From Erythroxylum novogranatense (taxonomy: Eukaryota > Streptophyta > Magnoliopsida > Malpighiales > Erythroxylaceae): a stretch of DNA of 64,000 nt. This document shows positions 11,291-23,602 of this stretch, piece after piece. A program made the position numbers and the translations under genes. Location: NCBI GenBank assembly GCA_029891385.1, contig CM057228.1, forward strand, positions 58,535,783 to 58,599,782, in the 5' to 3' direction. The notes below the pieces were generated by a model. That model did not search any database and was not told the origin of the DNA. It was given only the letters and a program-made list of their open reading frames with translations. Each line of letters begins with the position of its first letter. The first letter of the stretch is position 1.

Positions 11291-12327
11291 TGGAAGCGAC
11301 ATCGTGTCTCCTCGCACGATGCCGCTTCGCTGGTTTCTTCATTTCTTCGCGCGCGCGTCCCTTAAATGACGTCGTTTTCTTCCTCCAGCGCGACGTCGTT
11401 TTGCTCCTTCCTCTCTTCAGCACGCGTCCGTCCCCTCCGCACGGCGCCATTTTGAAACTCCTCCATGCGACGCCTTTTTGATTTCCTTGCTTGTTTTTCC
11501 TCCAATCCGACCTTTGTTCACTATTTTGCTTATATCTTTTCCGTCCGATATCCGATTGAATTGATTCTTGAAGCGTTGGATTCCTAAGACAATGAATTTC
11601 ATTTTTACGGAAAATTTGTGAATTTTTGAAATTAAATTAAGGATGATTAATTTAATCAAAGTGAGTGGACTAATTTTCCAAACATGGTTCAGTATTTTAC
11701 GAAATTCGGGATTTGTGGAGATCCGATTGAGGTGATTCTTGAGGCAAAATAAAATTAAGACATGGGGCTACAAGTAATATGAAGAAAGTAAATTTTAATT
11801 TTGCCCCTAAGATTTTCAATTTATGAATGGAAGTTCGGATTAGTGTGCAATTTTGGATTAAGAACATCGGAAAGTATATTAGGCATAACTTTTGCTCTGG
11901 TAATCGAAATGAGGTGATTCTTGATTTAAATTAAACTAGAGACATAGAGCTACAATTTTATGAAGACATCAAGTTTCAATTTTGGGTTTAAGGATATCAC
12001 TTTCTGGATGGAAATAACGTGCTGGAAAATGTGTTAGAACATGAACATATCTAAAATGTTTTGAGCATAACTTTTGATGTAGTGCTCCGAATTGGATGAT
12101 GTTTGTGGCATTATGAAATTAAGACATAGATGAACATTTCTCTAGAAGGAAGTTTTGACAAATTCTTTCAAATCGATAGTGCAAATCATATCCGAAAGTA
12201 AGCATGAAGTTAGGGGCATTTTGGGAAGTCCACTTAAAGCAAAGGACAAAAGGGTCATTTGACCCTCATTAAATGAATAAGAACCACTTGGCTGTCGTTT
12301 TAAGAAGCAGCCCACGAAATTAAAAGA

Positions 12328-12332
12328 GTGGA
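12328..12332. repeat. Left TSD of element 12333-22526
   Basis: GTGGA is identical to 22527-22531. Confidence 0.88.
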
Positions 12333-12614
12333 TGTTGGGACCCGATTCGGGAATCGGATCCCAACCAAAAAACGGAACTGAAAGACGGAACATCGAAAAG
12401 CGAGAAATCGCTAATCGAAAAATAAATCGCATCATCGGAGCGAAACGAATACGCCGAAAATTGTGCATCGGAAATACAAATAATAAAGCGGAGAAACTCG
12501 AAAGGCAGAATTTCCGAATCGAAATAATCGAACTGAAACACACACCGACATCCATTTCAAACATGAAGCATAGCAAACTCATCGCGTTGGAAACCTTACG
12601 ACATTTCAAATCCG

Positions 12615-13040
12615 GTATAAATTTTTTTTTCCTCTTATTCATTCCTTTTCTCTTTAATCAATCTCTTTGATACCATAAATGTTGGGACCCGATCCGGAAA
12701 CCGGATCCCAACAGGAAAAAGAAAAACGGAGAAAACGGAATCGAATGGGAACGAAAATTTCACATCGAAATATCGAAGCGGAAACAAAATGCGGAAGCCA
12801 ATAGCAAACACTAACTTGAATCACAACGCAAGCGGAAGCAAAGCAAATGCGAAGCGAATACAGAATCAAAACGGAAGCAAATGAAAGCGGAAGCAATAAC
12901 TAATCAAATCAAACTAATAGATTTCGAAGCGAAACGAAATCAAGCAGACCACATCCGACATCCGGAAACAATAATCAAAGAAAACTTATCGAATGAACAT
13001 AATCGCGTTGGAAAACCTAGACTATCCAAATTCCGGTATA
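12615..13040 (-). other. Chimeric U5-PBS insert inside the 3' LTR of element 1
   Basis: A second LTR terminus, TGTTGGGACCC, begins at 12680 and is preceded at 12667-12679 by TTTGATACCATAAA-type sequence. On the minus strand this is an LTR end followed by TTTATGGTATCA, the same spacer and primer-binding-site start that element 1 uses at 17992-18007. About 380 bp of a different family G U5 follows and then rejoins the common LTR at a poly-T tract after a 'GGTATA' box. The sister LTR lacks this block. On the sense strand the order is U5 variant, PBS start, LTR scrap, normal U5. Confidence 0.75.
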
Positions 13041-13635
13041 ATAATTTTTCTTTCTTTTTTTCTCATTTTTTACCTCATTAGTCAACCTCATTCAAATCAC
13101 ACAACCAAATTCTACTTTTGGAAAATCATTCTCATGCAGAACTCTAAGTCTGATCATATTCTTACTTATCCATACAAATATTAAATTACCTTTTATTCTA
13201 ATTTTATCGAAATTTCGGCAACATAACGGCTGCATTTATCCTATCCCAAAATTTCTTGCAAAGGTAAAATACACTTCACAAAATTCAGAATCACACAAAG
13301 TCATCGGACTCCCCGTCCGGAATCCAAACACTGACAGAAACACACATCTATACCTAACACTCCAATAATTCTCAAACATCATCGAAAACATCCATATCTC
13401 AATTCACTCATATACAACCCATAATTTACTTACATCATCATAATCATACACAATTCCATATGCAATCTCATACTCTCATACATTAATTCATAATCTTCAT
13501 ACATTCGGAAATACATGCTCGAAATACATTATAATCATTTACTTAACGATAATTCACACCATTTACAAAATATTTCAAATCTCAATTCATAATACAATGC
13601 AAACGATGCAAAAACGAACCAAACGTCTTCACATT

Positions 13636-14300
13636 CTTTCATTCGATCTCCTGCTCGAAACCTGGAGATGGGGATGAAAGGGGGGGTGAGCACAAAGCTC
13701 GTGGATAATATATTTATAAATTGAAACATAAGCGAAAACTGTCTTTTCAAACTTTTTAAACATTTCCCATTGAAAATTTATCCAAAAACTCATTTTCAAA
13801 AGTTTCAAAACATTCATAAACCTTAGAAAATTTTCTCAAAATTGTCATTTATTTCAAAAACATTCATAACCAGTTTCCGAAGGTTCATGATTAAAACTTT
13901 TTACAAATCATGCACAATTTCAAATATGAATGCATCACATCATATACATACCAAAAACACGCAACACATCACAAATAGTTTGATGTTGGATCCCATACCC
14001 CACCCGTAGGTGTTTGCAGGTTATACTGCGGCGTGTGTTTGCGGGTTATACCGCGGCATCCAACACAAAACACAATAACACATTAAATGGTTTGGTTTTG
14101 GTCAATAACAGGACGTACTGCACATTTCCGCATAGCGGTAATGTGCAGCCGTGAAGGGAGTCCGTGATCGGAACTCCATTGCCTCTTGCGGGCAGCCGGG
14201 AGAAGGCTATAGACATATAGAGACAGCGCTGACTCACAAAGGACCTTACCAAACCCATATAGCACATAAGCAAAACGACATTTCAGATGGCCCGAAGGCA
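13636..14300 (-). other. Structured hairpin block, copy in element 1 3' LTR
   Basis: (1) A 45-nt hairpin at 13636-13680 pairs CTTTCATY..ATCTCC with GGAGAT..GGATGAAAG. (2) Two short hairpins with a six-base loop: GCAG/CTGC (14016-14029) and GCGG/CCGC (14041-14054). (3) A nested stem: CTGCACAT (14118-14125) with ATGTGCAG (14141-14148), enclosing CCGC-ATA-GCGG. (4) GGAGTCC/GGAACTCC just after it. (5) A TTCG-loop hairpin in the sense strand at about 14289-14300. The block is GC-rich against an AT-rich background. Confidence 0.7.
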
Positions 14301-17266
14301 CTTTTCAAACATCTTGCTTTTCACATTTTTCAAATCACATCATCATATTGTGTCATAAATGACACAAACACAGATACACATGGATTCACATAACAAAATT
14401 TAATGCCATTCACATCATCACCTAAATCACATATTCATCGCAATATATGCACTACTTTTAATCATTTAAATCATACGAAAACCAAACCTTGAATTTCATT
14501 AATCATTGATAAAAACTTTGCTTCTTAAATTTCCAAATTCATATTCTTAGCTTACAATTCAAGAAATAAATATACTACCCACTTGAATTTCCTTAAGCTT
14601 TTCTTCTCGGACCAAAGACCTTTCTTTTAACTCTAGAATTGGTCAATACCTTGGCTCTTCCTTAATTGCCTCAATTCTCCTTCATCAAACACAAAAATCC
14701 CCAATTTACCAAGAGAACTCAATGCTGAAATTTTTAAAGAATGGGAAAACTTTGACTTTCAACCAAATAATCTCACCTATACTTTAACTAAACCAATAGC
14801 ATCAACACCTATCCAATTGAATCAAAATTTTCAACAATCTCATGCCTTAAAAGACCAACACAAATCTGATTTTCTTAAACCCCAAATGCTTTATTTGACC
14901 ATAATCAAGGTATAAAAAAATCCTAATGAACATAATGTCACAATGCTGAAATTTTCCCAAGAATGACAAAACTTGAATTGAAACTTTCCTAACTTTGCCG
15001 ATATTATTCCTAACCTATATCCATCATCACCTCTCTCAAACCTAGTCAATTTTTTTTGTCACAATCTCACTTTAAAGACAATAACCCAAGCTGATTTTTT
15101 TTCCAAGCTTCAAGTATTCTTCTTCTTTCCTTTCTTTCCTACTCAATTTACTTCATACAACACTCTTCACCCACCATTTGAAACATGAAAGCAAAATCCC
15201 ATCTTACAAGAGATACCAAAAATTCATAAACTTTAGGAAACGAAAACATGACATTAATTTCATATCATCTTACCCATACTTTAATTAAATCATTAACATC
15301 AAAACTTAGCTAAATAAGCAACAAAATTCGAAATTCCTAATCTTAGAAACCCCAACCACGAAAATCAGATTTTGGAAACTCCCATCACTCTTCTTCTTTT
15401 CTTTTTCTTGTTCTTTCATAATTAACTCTTCAATCTACCATGATTAAGCAAGGAACACACAACTCCTAACAATAAAACCAACAAAAATTTGAAATCCCTA
15501 ACCTTATGGATGACCCACGACATCTTCTTCTTCTTTTCTTCTTCTTCTTCTTTTGTCTTGGCCGAAACACCTTCATCTCTTTTCTCTTCTTAGAAAAATC
15601 GATGGCCTCTTCTTTCTTCTCTTCTAGCAAGTTCGTGAGTGTTCTCTTCCAAATAACCTAAGCCAACGACACTTCCTTATGTTTCTCTCATTTTGTTTCA
15701 TTTTTATTCTCATTTAAGTGCCACCTCATCTACCTATATGACTCTTCATGCTCTTCCACTTTCCAGAATTTTCGTGACTCTTCATGCTGTTTTCTGGGAG
15801 TAGAAACGACAGCTTCTTGTGTGTTTCATTTAATGAAACACACTTTACCATCTTGCCCCTCCAATTAAGCCTCTTTCCAAGTTTGCCCCTGTGCAGGATT
15901 TTGAAAAACTGATAATTTGCATCTTGATTTCCAGCATCTAAACGAAATAATTTGGACAAACTTTTTTCATGAAAATTGTTCCTCTAGATCATCATACGAA
16001 TCCAACGCCACCGACCGCGCTCAATTCGGATCAGAAACGAAGAAGCTATAGCTGAAATACTATCGGACCTGCGAAAAATCCGAGACTGAACATTATGCGA
16101 ATTTAATTCTAGAAATTAACAATCTTAGGGATGAAATTAAAATTTGATCCCTTCACAAGAGTTGTATCCCTATATCTTAACTTTATTTTCCCTCAATAAT
16201 CACCTCAATCGGAGTTGTACAGCTCCCGAAAATCGCAAAATACTGAACCATGTTCAGAAAATTATCCAACTTATAACCTATAACCCATCTCTTACTTTGG
16301 TTCAATCAATCTCTTTCCATTTAATCTCCTAAAAATCATAATTCTTCATAAAAATGAACGTAATTGTCTTAGGAATCCAACGCTTCAAGAATCGAATCAA
16401 TCGGATGTCGGACGAAGGATGTATAAGCAAAAGATTACAAAAGGGTCGAAGTTCAAACCAAGTTACAAAACTTCAAATACATACTTATACTTGAAATTTC
16501 CAAAGATCATATCTCCTAGCCCCGATATCAAAAAATTACATACTTTATGGCGTCGAAAAGATCGAAATACAAGCTCCAACTTTCATTAAGACCGCTCATT
16601 CCAATTCAGATTAAATCCATACGACGAGTGGCCTCGAAGTATAGCACATACAAATCTATACTTAATAACATTTTCAAAACAAAGCATATCTTCAGAAATT
16701 CATATCTCTCAATCCCGACATCGAAAAATAGCAAACTTTATGGCCACAGAAAACTCTCAACAAACACTACAAATTTCATGTAGATCATTTTCTCAAATTT
16801 TGCCTAGATCAAAAGTCAACTATCAACCCCAAAAGTCAAACTTCAAACAAATTTCATACTTAATTTTGACTGATCATAACTTCCACTCCCGATATCGAAA
16901 AATATCAAACTTTATGGCTACAGAAAGCTCTTGACATAATATACAAGTTTCCAGAAGACCATTTTATCAAATTTTGCCTAAATCAAAAGTCAACTTTTTC
17001 TCAAAAAGTCAAACTTTCTAAATTCTTCAAATTTTCACACTTTTTCTTTTCAGTCATGATTTTCAACTTAATTTCAATCAACTCATCTACTTAATTTCAT
17101 AAACCATACCAATCCACTCAAAACCCCAAAGATATCAAAATCAAATCATTTCTTTTCTTCTCAATATTCTTTAAATTTTAAGCCATCTATTATACAATAC
17201 ATTCACCAAGCACTCCTTAAATTCTATTTCATAATTCAAATTTCACTCAAAGATCGGGGTCCAACA

Positions 17267-17280
17267 TTTCTTCCCCTCTT
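17267..17280 (-). other. Polypurine tract of element 1
   Basis: Minus strand reads AAGAGGGGAAGAAA directly before the 3' LTR (TGTTGG), the expected plus-strand primer site. Confidence 0.9.
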
Positions 17281-17989
17281 AAAAGAATTTCGTCCTCGAA
17301 ATTCATACTAGATTAAACTCCAAGTACCTCATCCTTGCAAAAGTGTCTTTCCAAACAAAGATCATCAAGCATTTTTTTTTCTAATTTACTTATCATACAT
17401 ATTCTCAATCTCTTCACAATTTTCATTTCCTTAAATCACATACCACTCATATCATATCAAATCACTATAGTCATAACTCATTGATTCTACACTTATGGAC
17501 ACAAGTCAATGGTTCATTTCTTAAGGAACCCTAATATCGTTCAATCATCATTTAATCTTTATCATCATGACATCTTTCAAATAGTCATACTTTCATCTCA
17601 AAGAAGTATAATCAAATCAATTTCATCCAAATGTTATCATTCAGTTCAAATCTCAATTTTCCATCATCACAAACCTAAAATTCATTAAAGTTCTTAACCC
17701 TCATCGAACACTTAATTAGGTCTTCACATAATTTATAAAAATCCATCTCCATGCTCATCTTTCACTCACAAATGGATATACAAAATCAAATCATCCTAAT
17801 TCCTCATGAACTTCAAATCTCAATTTCATGCAAAATTTCCTAAAATCACTTAACATTCTTATCATCTTCATCTATCAAGCACTTTAGTATGCACTCTATC
17901 TTTATCACAATCTCACAAATTCAATTTTATGCTTGAACACTCTTATACAAATCAGTTAGACACAAACGCCCAAGTACGATCATAATACT

Positions 17990-18003
17990 GGGCTCTGATA
18001 CCA
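17990..18003 (-). other. Primer-binding site of element 1
   Basis: Minus strand reads TGGTATCAGAGCCC four bases inside the 5' LTR; complementary to initiator-Met tRNA. Confidence 0.92.
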
Positions 18004-18007
18004 TAAA

Positions 18008-21000
18008 TGTTGGGACCCGATTCGGGAATCGGATCCCAACCGAAAAACAGAACGGAAAGACGGAACATCGAAAAGTGAGAAATCGCTAATCAGAAAATAA
18101 ATCGCATCATCGGAACGAAACGAATACGTCGAAAATTGTGCATCGGAAATACGAATAATAAAGCGGAGAAACTCGAAAGGCAGAATTTTCGAATCGAAAT
18201 AATCAAACTGAAACACACACCGACATGCATTTCAAACATGAAGCATAGCAAACTCATCGCGTTGGAAACCTTACGACATTTCAAATCCGGTATAAATTTT
18301 TCTTTCTTTTTTTTATTCTCATTTTTTACCTCATTAGTCAACCTCATTCAAATCACACAACCAAATTCTACTTTTGGAAAATCATTCTCATGCAGAACTC
18401 TAAGTCTGATCATATTCTTACTTATCCATACAAATATTAAATTACATTTTATTCTAATTTTATCGAAATTTCGGCAGCGTAACGGATGCATTTATCCTAT
18501 CCCAAAATTTCCTGCAAAGGTAAAATACACTTCACAAAATTCAGAATCACACAAAGTCATCGGACTCCCCGTCCGGAATCCAAACACCGGCAGAAACACA
18601 CATCTATACCTATCACTCCAATAATTCTCAAACATCATCGAAAACATCCATATCTCAATTCACTCATATACAACCCATAATTTACTTACATCATCATAAT
18701 CATACACAATTCCATATACAATCTCATACTCTCATACATTAATTCATAATCTTCATACATTCGGAAATACATGCTCGAAATACATTATAATCATTTACTT
18801 AACGATAATTCACACCATTTACAAAATATTTCAAATCTCAATTCATAATACAATGCAAACGATGCAAAAACGAACCAAACGTCTTCACATTCTTTCATCC
18901 GATCTCCTGCTCGAAACCTGGAGATGGGGATGAAAGGGGGGGTGACCACAAAGCTCGTGGATAATATATTTATAAATTGAAACATAAGCGAAAATTGTCT
19001 TTTCAAACTTTTTAAACATTTCCCATTGAAAATTTATCCAAAAACTCATTTTCAAACGTTTCAAAACATTCATAAACCTTAGAAAATTTTCTCAAAATCG
19101 TCATTTATTTCAAAAACATTCATAACCAGTTTCCGAAGGTTTATGATTAAAACTTTTTACAAATCATGCACAATTTCAAATATGAATGCATCACATCATA
19201 TACATACCAAAAACACGTAACACATCACAAATGGTTTGATGTTGGATCCCACACCCCACCCGTAGGTGTTTGCGAGTTATCTTTGCGGGTGTGTTTCATG
19301 GGTTATCATGGCATCCAACACAAAACACAATAACACATTAAATGGTTTGGTTTTGGTCCATAACAGGACGTACTACACATTTTCACATAGCGGTCATGTG
19401 CAGCCGTGAAGGGAGTCTGTGATCGGAACTCCATTGCCTCTTGCGGGCAGCCGGGAGAAGGCTATAGACATATAGAGACAGCGCTAACTCACAAAGGACC
19501 TTACCAAACCCATATAGCACATAAGCAAAATGACATTTCAGATGGCCCAAAGGCACTTTTCAAACATCTTGCTTTTCACATTTTTCAAATCACATCATCA
19601 TATTGTGTCATAAATGACACAAACACAGATACACATGGATTCACATAACAAAATTTAATGCCATTCACATCATCACCTAAATCACATATTCATCGCAATA
19701 TATGCACTACTTTTAATCATTTAAATCATACGAAAACCAAACCTTGAATTTCATTAATCATTGATAAAAACTTTGCTTCTTAAATTTCCAAATTCATATT
19801 CTTAGCTTACAATTCAAGAAATAAATATACTACCCACTTGAATTTCCTTAAGCTTTTCTTCTCGGACCAAAGACCTTTCTTTTAACTCTAGAATTGGTCA
19901 ATACCTTGGCTCTTCCTTAATTGCCTCAATTCTCCTTCATCAAACACAAAAATCCCCAATTTACCAAGAGAACTCAATGCTGAAATTTTTAAAGAATGGG
20001 AAAACTTTGACTTTCAACCAAATAATCTCACCTATACTTTAACTAAACCAATAGCATCAACACCTATCCAATTGAATCAAAATTTTCAACAATCTCATGC
20101 CTTAAAAAGACCAACACAAATCTGATTTTTCTTAAACCCCCAAATGCTTTATTTGACCATAATCAAGGTATAAAAAAATCCTAATGAACATAATGTCACA
20201 ATGCTGAAATTTTCCCAAGAATGACAAAACTTGAATTGAAACTTTCCTAACTTTGCCGATATTATTCCTAACCTATATCCATCATCACCTCTCTCAAACC
20301 TAGTCAATTTTTTTTGTCACCATCTCACTTTAAAGACAATAACCCAAGCTGATTTTTTTTCCAAGCTTCAAGTATTCTTCTTCTTTCCTTTCTTTCCTAC
20401 TCAATTCACTTCATACAACACTCTTCACCCACCATTTGAAACATGAAAGCGAAATCCCATCTTACAAGAGATACCAAAAATTCATAAACTTTAGGAAACG
20501 AAAACATGACATTAATTTCATATCATCTTACCCATACTTTAATTAAATCATTAACATCAAAACTTAGCTAAATAAGCAACAAAATTCGAAATTCCTAATC
20601 TTAGAAACCCCAACCACGAAAATCAGATTTTGGAAACTCCCATCACTCTTCTTCTTTTCTTTTTCTTGTTCTTTCATAATTAACTCTTCAATCTACCATG
20701 ATTAAGCAAGGAAGACACAAATCCTAACAATAAAACCAACAAAAATTCGAAATCCCTAACCTTATGGATGACCCACGACATCTTCTTCTTCTTCTTTTCT
20801 TCTTCTTCTTCTTTTGTCTTGGCCGAAACACCTTCATCTCTTTTCTCTTCTTAGAAAAATCGATGGCCTCTTCTTTCTTCTCTTCTAGCAAGTTCGTGAG
20901 TGTTCTCTTCCAAATAACCTAAGCCAACGACACTTCCTTATGTTTCTCTCATTTTGTTTCATTTTTATTCTCATTTAAGTGCCACCTCATCTACCTATAT

Positions 21001-22526
21001 GACTCTTCATGCTCTTCCACTTTCCAGAATTTTCGTGACTCTTCATGCTGTTTTCTGGGAGTAGAAACGACAACTTCTTGTGTGTTTCATTTAATTAAAC
21101 ACACTTTACCATCTTGCCCCTCCAATTAAGCCTATTTCCAAGTTTGCCCCTGTGCAGGATTTTGAAAAACTGATAACTTGCTTCTTGATTTCCAACATAT
21201 AAACGAAATAATTTGGACAAACTTTCTTCATGAAAATTGTTCCTCTAGATCATACGAATCCAACGCCACTGACCGCGCTCAATTCCGATCAGAAACGAAG
21301 AAGTTATAGCTGAAATACTATCAGACCTGCAAAAAATCCGAGACTGAACATTACGCGAATTTAATTCCAGAAATTAACAATCTTAGGGATGAAATTAAAT
21401 TTTGATCCCTTCACAAGAGTTGTATCCCTATATCTTAAATTTATTTTTCCTTAAGAATCACCTCAATCGGAGTTGTACAGCTCCCGAAAATCGCAAAATA
21501 CTGAACCATGTTCAGAAAATTATCCAACTTATAACCTATAACCCATCTCTTACTTTGGTTCAATCAATCTCTTTCCATTTAATCTCCTAAAAATCATAAT
21601 TCTTCATAAAAATGAACGTAATTGTCTTAGGAATCTAACGCTTCAAGAATCGAATCAATCGGATGTCGGACGAAGGATGTATAAGCAAAAGATTACAAAA
21701 AGGGTCGAAGTTCAAACCAAGTTACAAAACTTCAAATACATACTTATACTTGAAATTTCCAAAGATCATATCTCCTAGCCCCGATATCAAAAAATTACAT
21801 ACTTTATGGCGTCGGAAAGATCGAAATACAAGCTCCAACTTTCATTAAGACCGCTTATTCTAATTCAGATTAAATCCATACGACGAGTGGCCTCGAAGTA
21901 TAGCACATACAAATCTATACTTAATAGCATTTTCAAAACAAAGCATATCTTCAGAAATTCATATCTCTCAATCCCGACATCGAAAAATAGCAAACTTTAT
22001 GTCCACAGAAAACTCTCAACAAACACTACAAATTTTATGTAGATCATTTTCTCAAATTTTGCCTAGATCAAAAGTCAACTGTCAACCCCAAAAGTCAAAC
22101 TTCAAACAAATTTCATACTTAACTTTGACTGATCATATTTTCCACTCCCGATATCAAAAAATATCAAACTTTATGGCTACAGAAAGCTCTTGACATAATA
22201 TACAAGTTTCCAGAAGACCATTTTATCAAATTTTGCCTAAATCAAAAGTCAACTTTTTCCTCAAAAAGTCAAACTTTCTAAATTCTTCAAATTTTCACAC
22301 TTTTTCTTTTCAGTCATGATTTTCAACTTAATTTCAATCAACTCATCTACTTAATTTCATAAACCATACCAATCTACTCAAAACCCCAAAGATATCAAAA
22401 TCAAATCATTTCTTTTATTCTCAATATTCTTTAAATTTTAAGCCATCTATTATACAATACATTCACCAAGCACTCCTTAAATTTCATTTTCATAATTCAA
22501 ATTCACTCAAAGATCGGGGTTCAACA
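18008..22526 (-). mobile_element. Element 1, 5' LTR (4,519 bp)
   Basis: Direct repeat of 12333-17266 without the chimeric insert. It starts (plus coordinates) TGTTGGGACCCG at 18008 and ends GGTTCAACA at 22526. Non-coding; the recurrent short frames are the same as in the other LTR and are duplicated non-coding sequence. Several structured-block stems here are weakened by transitions (19373-19403). Confidence 0.92.
18892..19556 (-). other. Structured hairpin block, copy in element 1 5' LTR
   Basis: The 45-nt hairpin (18892-18936) is intact. At 19268-19312 the sequence differs strongly from the sister LTR, yet keeps a hairpin of the same size, CATG (19297-19300) with CATG (19307-19310). The nested stem has decayed: CTACACAT against ATGTGCAG, and TCAC in place of CCGC. 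The TTCG-loop hairpin has changed to a TTTG loop. Confidence 0.65.
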
Positions 22527-22531
22527 GTGGA
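22527..22531. repeat. Right TSD of element 1
   Basis: GTGGA, partner of 12328-12332. Confidence 0.88.
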
Positions 22532-23602
22532 AGTCGACTTTTAGAGGAAAGAAGAAGAAAATAAGAAGAGAATGGAGAGAAGAAGCTTCGGCCATGGAGA
22601 AAGAAGAGAGAGAAGTGAGGATTTTCGAATTTTTAGGGTTCTAGCATAAGTTTTGCTTGGATTCAAAGGAAAAAGGTGGAAAAAACTTGAAAGCTTCCCA
22701 TGGGGCTTGAGAAATCCGAAATTTGAAAGAGAAAGAGGTAAGAGAAAATTTTCAACTTTGTGTTTTTGATGAAATTTTAGTTTAGAGATATGGAGAATGA
22801 TATGGGTATGTGATATATGAAGTCAATTTTGATGTATATGCTTTAAGTTATGTTTAATTTTGGATGGAAAATTAATTAAGGTTTAGGCTTAATTTTGTGT
22901 TTGAGGATTTTGTGAATTATTGGTGTAGAATAATAAATACTAGTATGGGTTTGTGAAATATGATATCAATTTTGTAGCATTTGTGATTTACGATATTGAA
23001 TTTGTGTAAATTAGTTTAGGCCAATTTTGAAAATTGGAGATTTTTGAAATTGGTGATTTAGATATCTTGGAATTAGTATGAATTGATGAATTATGACATC
23101 AATTTTAAGGATTAAGTTATTTATGAGGTTGAATTTTGATGAAATTGCTTTAGGGAATGTTAAATTGGAAGGAAGAAAGGAGAAACGACAAAATTGAAAC
23201 TTGGAACAAATTTCTGACATTAATTCGAGGTAGGTAGTATGTTTATTTATTGAATTTTAAGCTAAGCATGAATATTTGAAAATTTCAAGAAGCAAAATTT
23301 TGAAAAAAAAATTATGGTTTATGAAAATGTTTGAAAACTTGGTTTTCGGAATAAATTTTACGAAAATGCAAAGTTTATGAAATTCGTTGTGTTCGAATTC
23401 TATAAATGATTTGAAAATGTGAATTTGAATAAGTTGGATTTTTATGATTGAAAGAAATATTTGCATACCTTGTTGTGATTTTGATTGATATGTGAATTGA
23501 TTGATAATTGATAATTTTGAATGTTGACGATGAAGTGACGTTGTGAATTTTATATGCATTGATGTGATATGTGAGTGTGTGAAAAGTAAGATTTTTGAAA
23601 AG

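Larger units (their letters stand above)
12333..17266 (-). mobile_element. Element 1, 3' LTR (4,934 bp, with an extra U5-PBS block)
   Basis: It is collinear with the 5' LTR at 18008-22526 except for an extra segment of about 415 bp near its sense 3' end (about 12615-13040). That segment repeats a diverged LTR end plus a primer-binding-site-like sequence. The LTR is otherwise AT-rich, contains the structured hairpin block (13636-14300) and modules like those in the other family G LTRs, and has no coding sequence. Confidence 0.9.
17267..18007 (-). mobile_element. Element 1 interior (741 bp, non-coding)
   Basis: Bounded by a polypurine tract on the left and a primer-binding site on the right. 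The minus strand next to the polypurine tract reads GAATTTCGAGGACGAAATTC, the tail of chromovirus pol just before the 3' LTR (compare 30320-30356 and 57630-57661). Otherwise there is only purine-rich, low-complexity sequence on the sense strand and no frame of note. It is homologous to the interior of element 3 (48160-49035). This is the whole body of the element, so gag and pol must come from elsewhere. Confidence 0.88.
12333..22526 (-). mobile_element. Complete family G element 1: giant LTRs, 741-bp non-coding interior
   Basis: This 10,194-bp element has TG...CA ends, a perfect TSD (GTGGA), two long direct repeats (12333-17266 and 18008-22526) and an interior of only 741 bp. The interior has a primer-binding site against the right LTR and a polypurine tract against the left LTR, so the sense strand is minus and the 5' LTR is on the right. 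It encodes no gag or pol and is non-autonomous. Apart from a roughly 415-bp addition in the 3' LTR and a few local differences, the two LTRs are nearly identical over long stretches, which indicates a fairly recent insertion. It sits inside an older family G solo LTR in the opposite orientation. Confidence 0.93.

Noticed and set aside
14151..14393. 80-codon frame repeated at 19406-19648
   Set aside because: Antisense to the LTR and overlapping the structured block; shared only because LTRs are copies.
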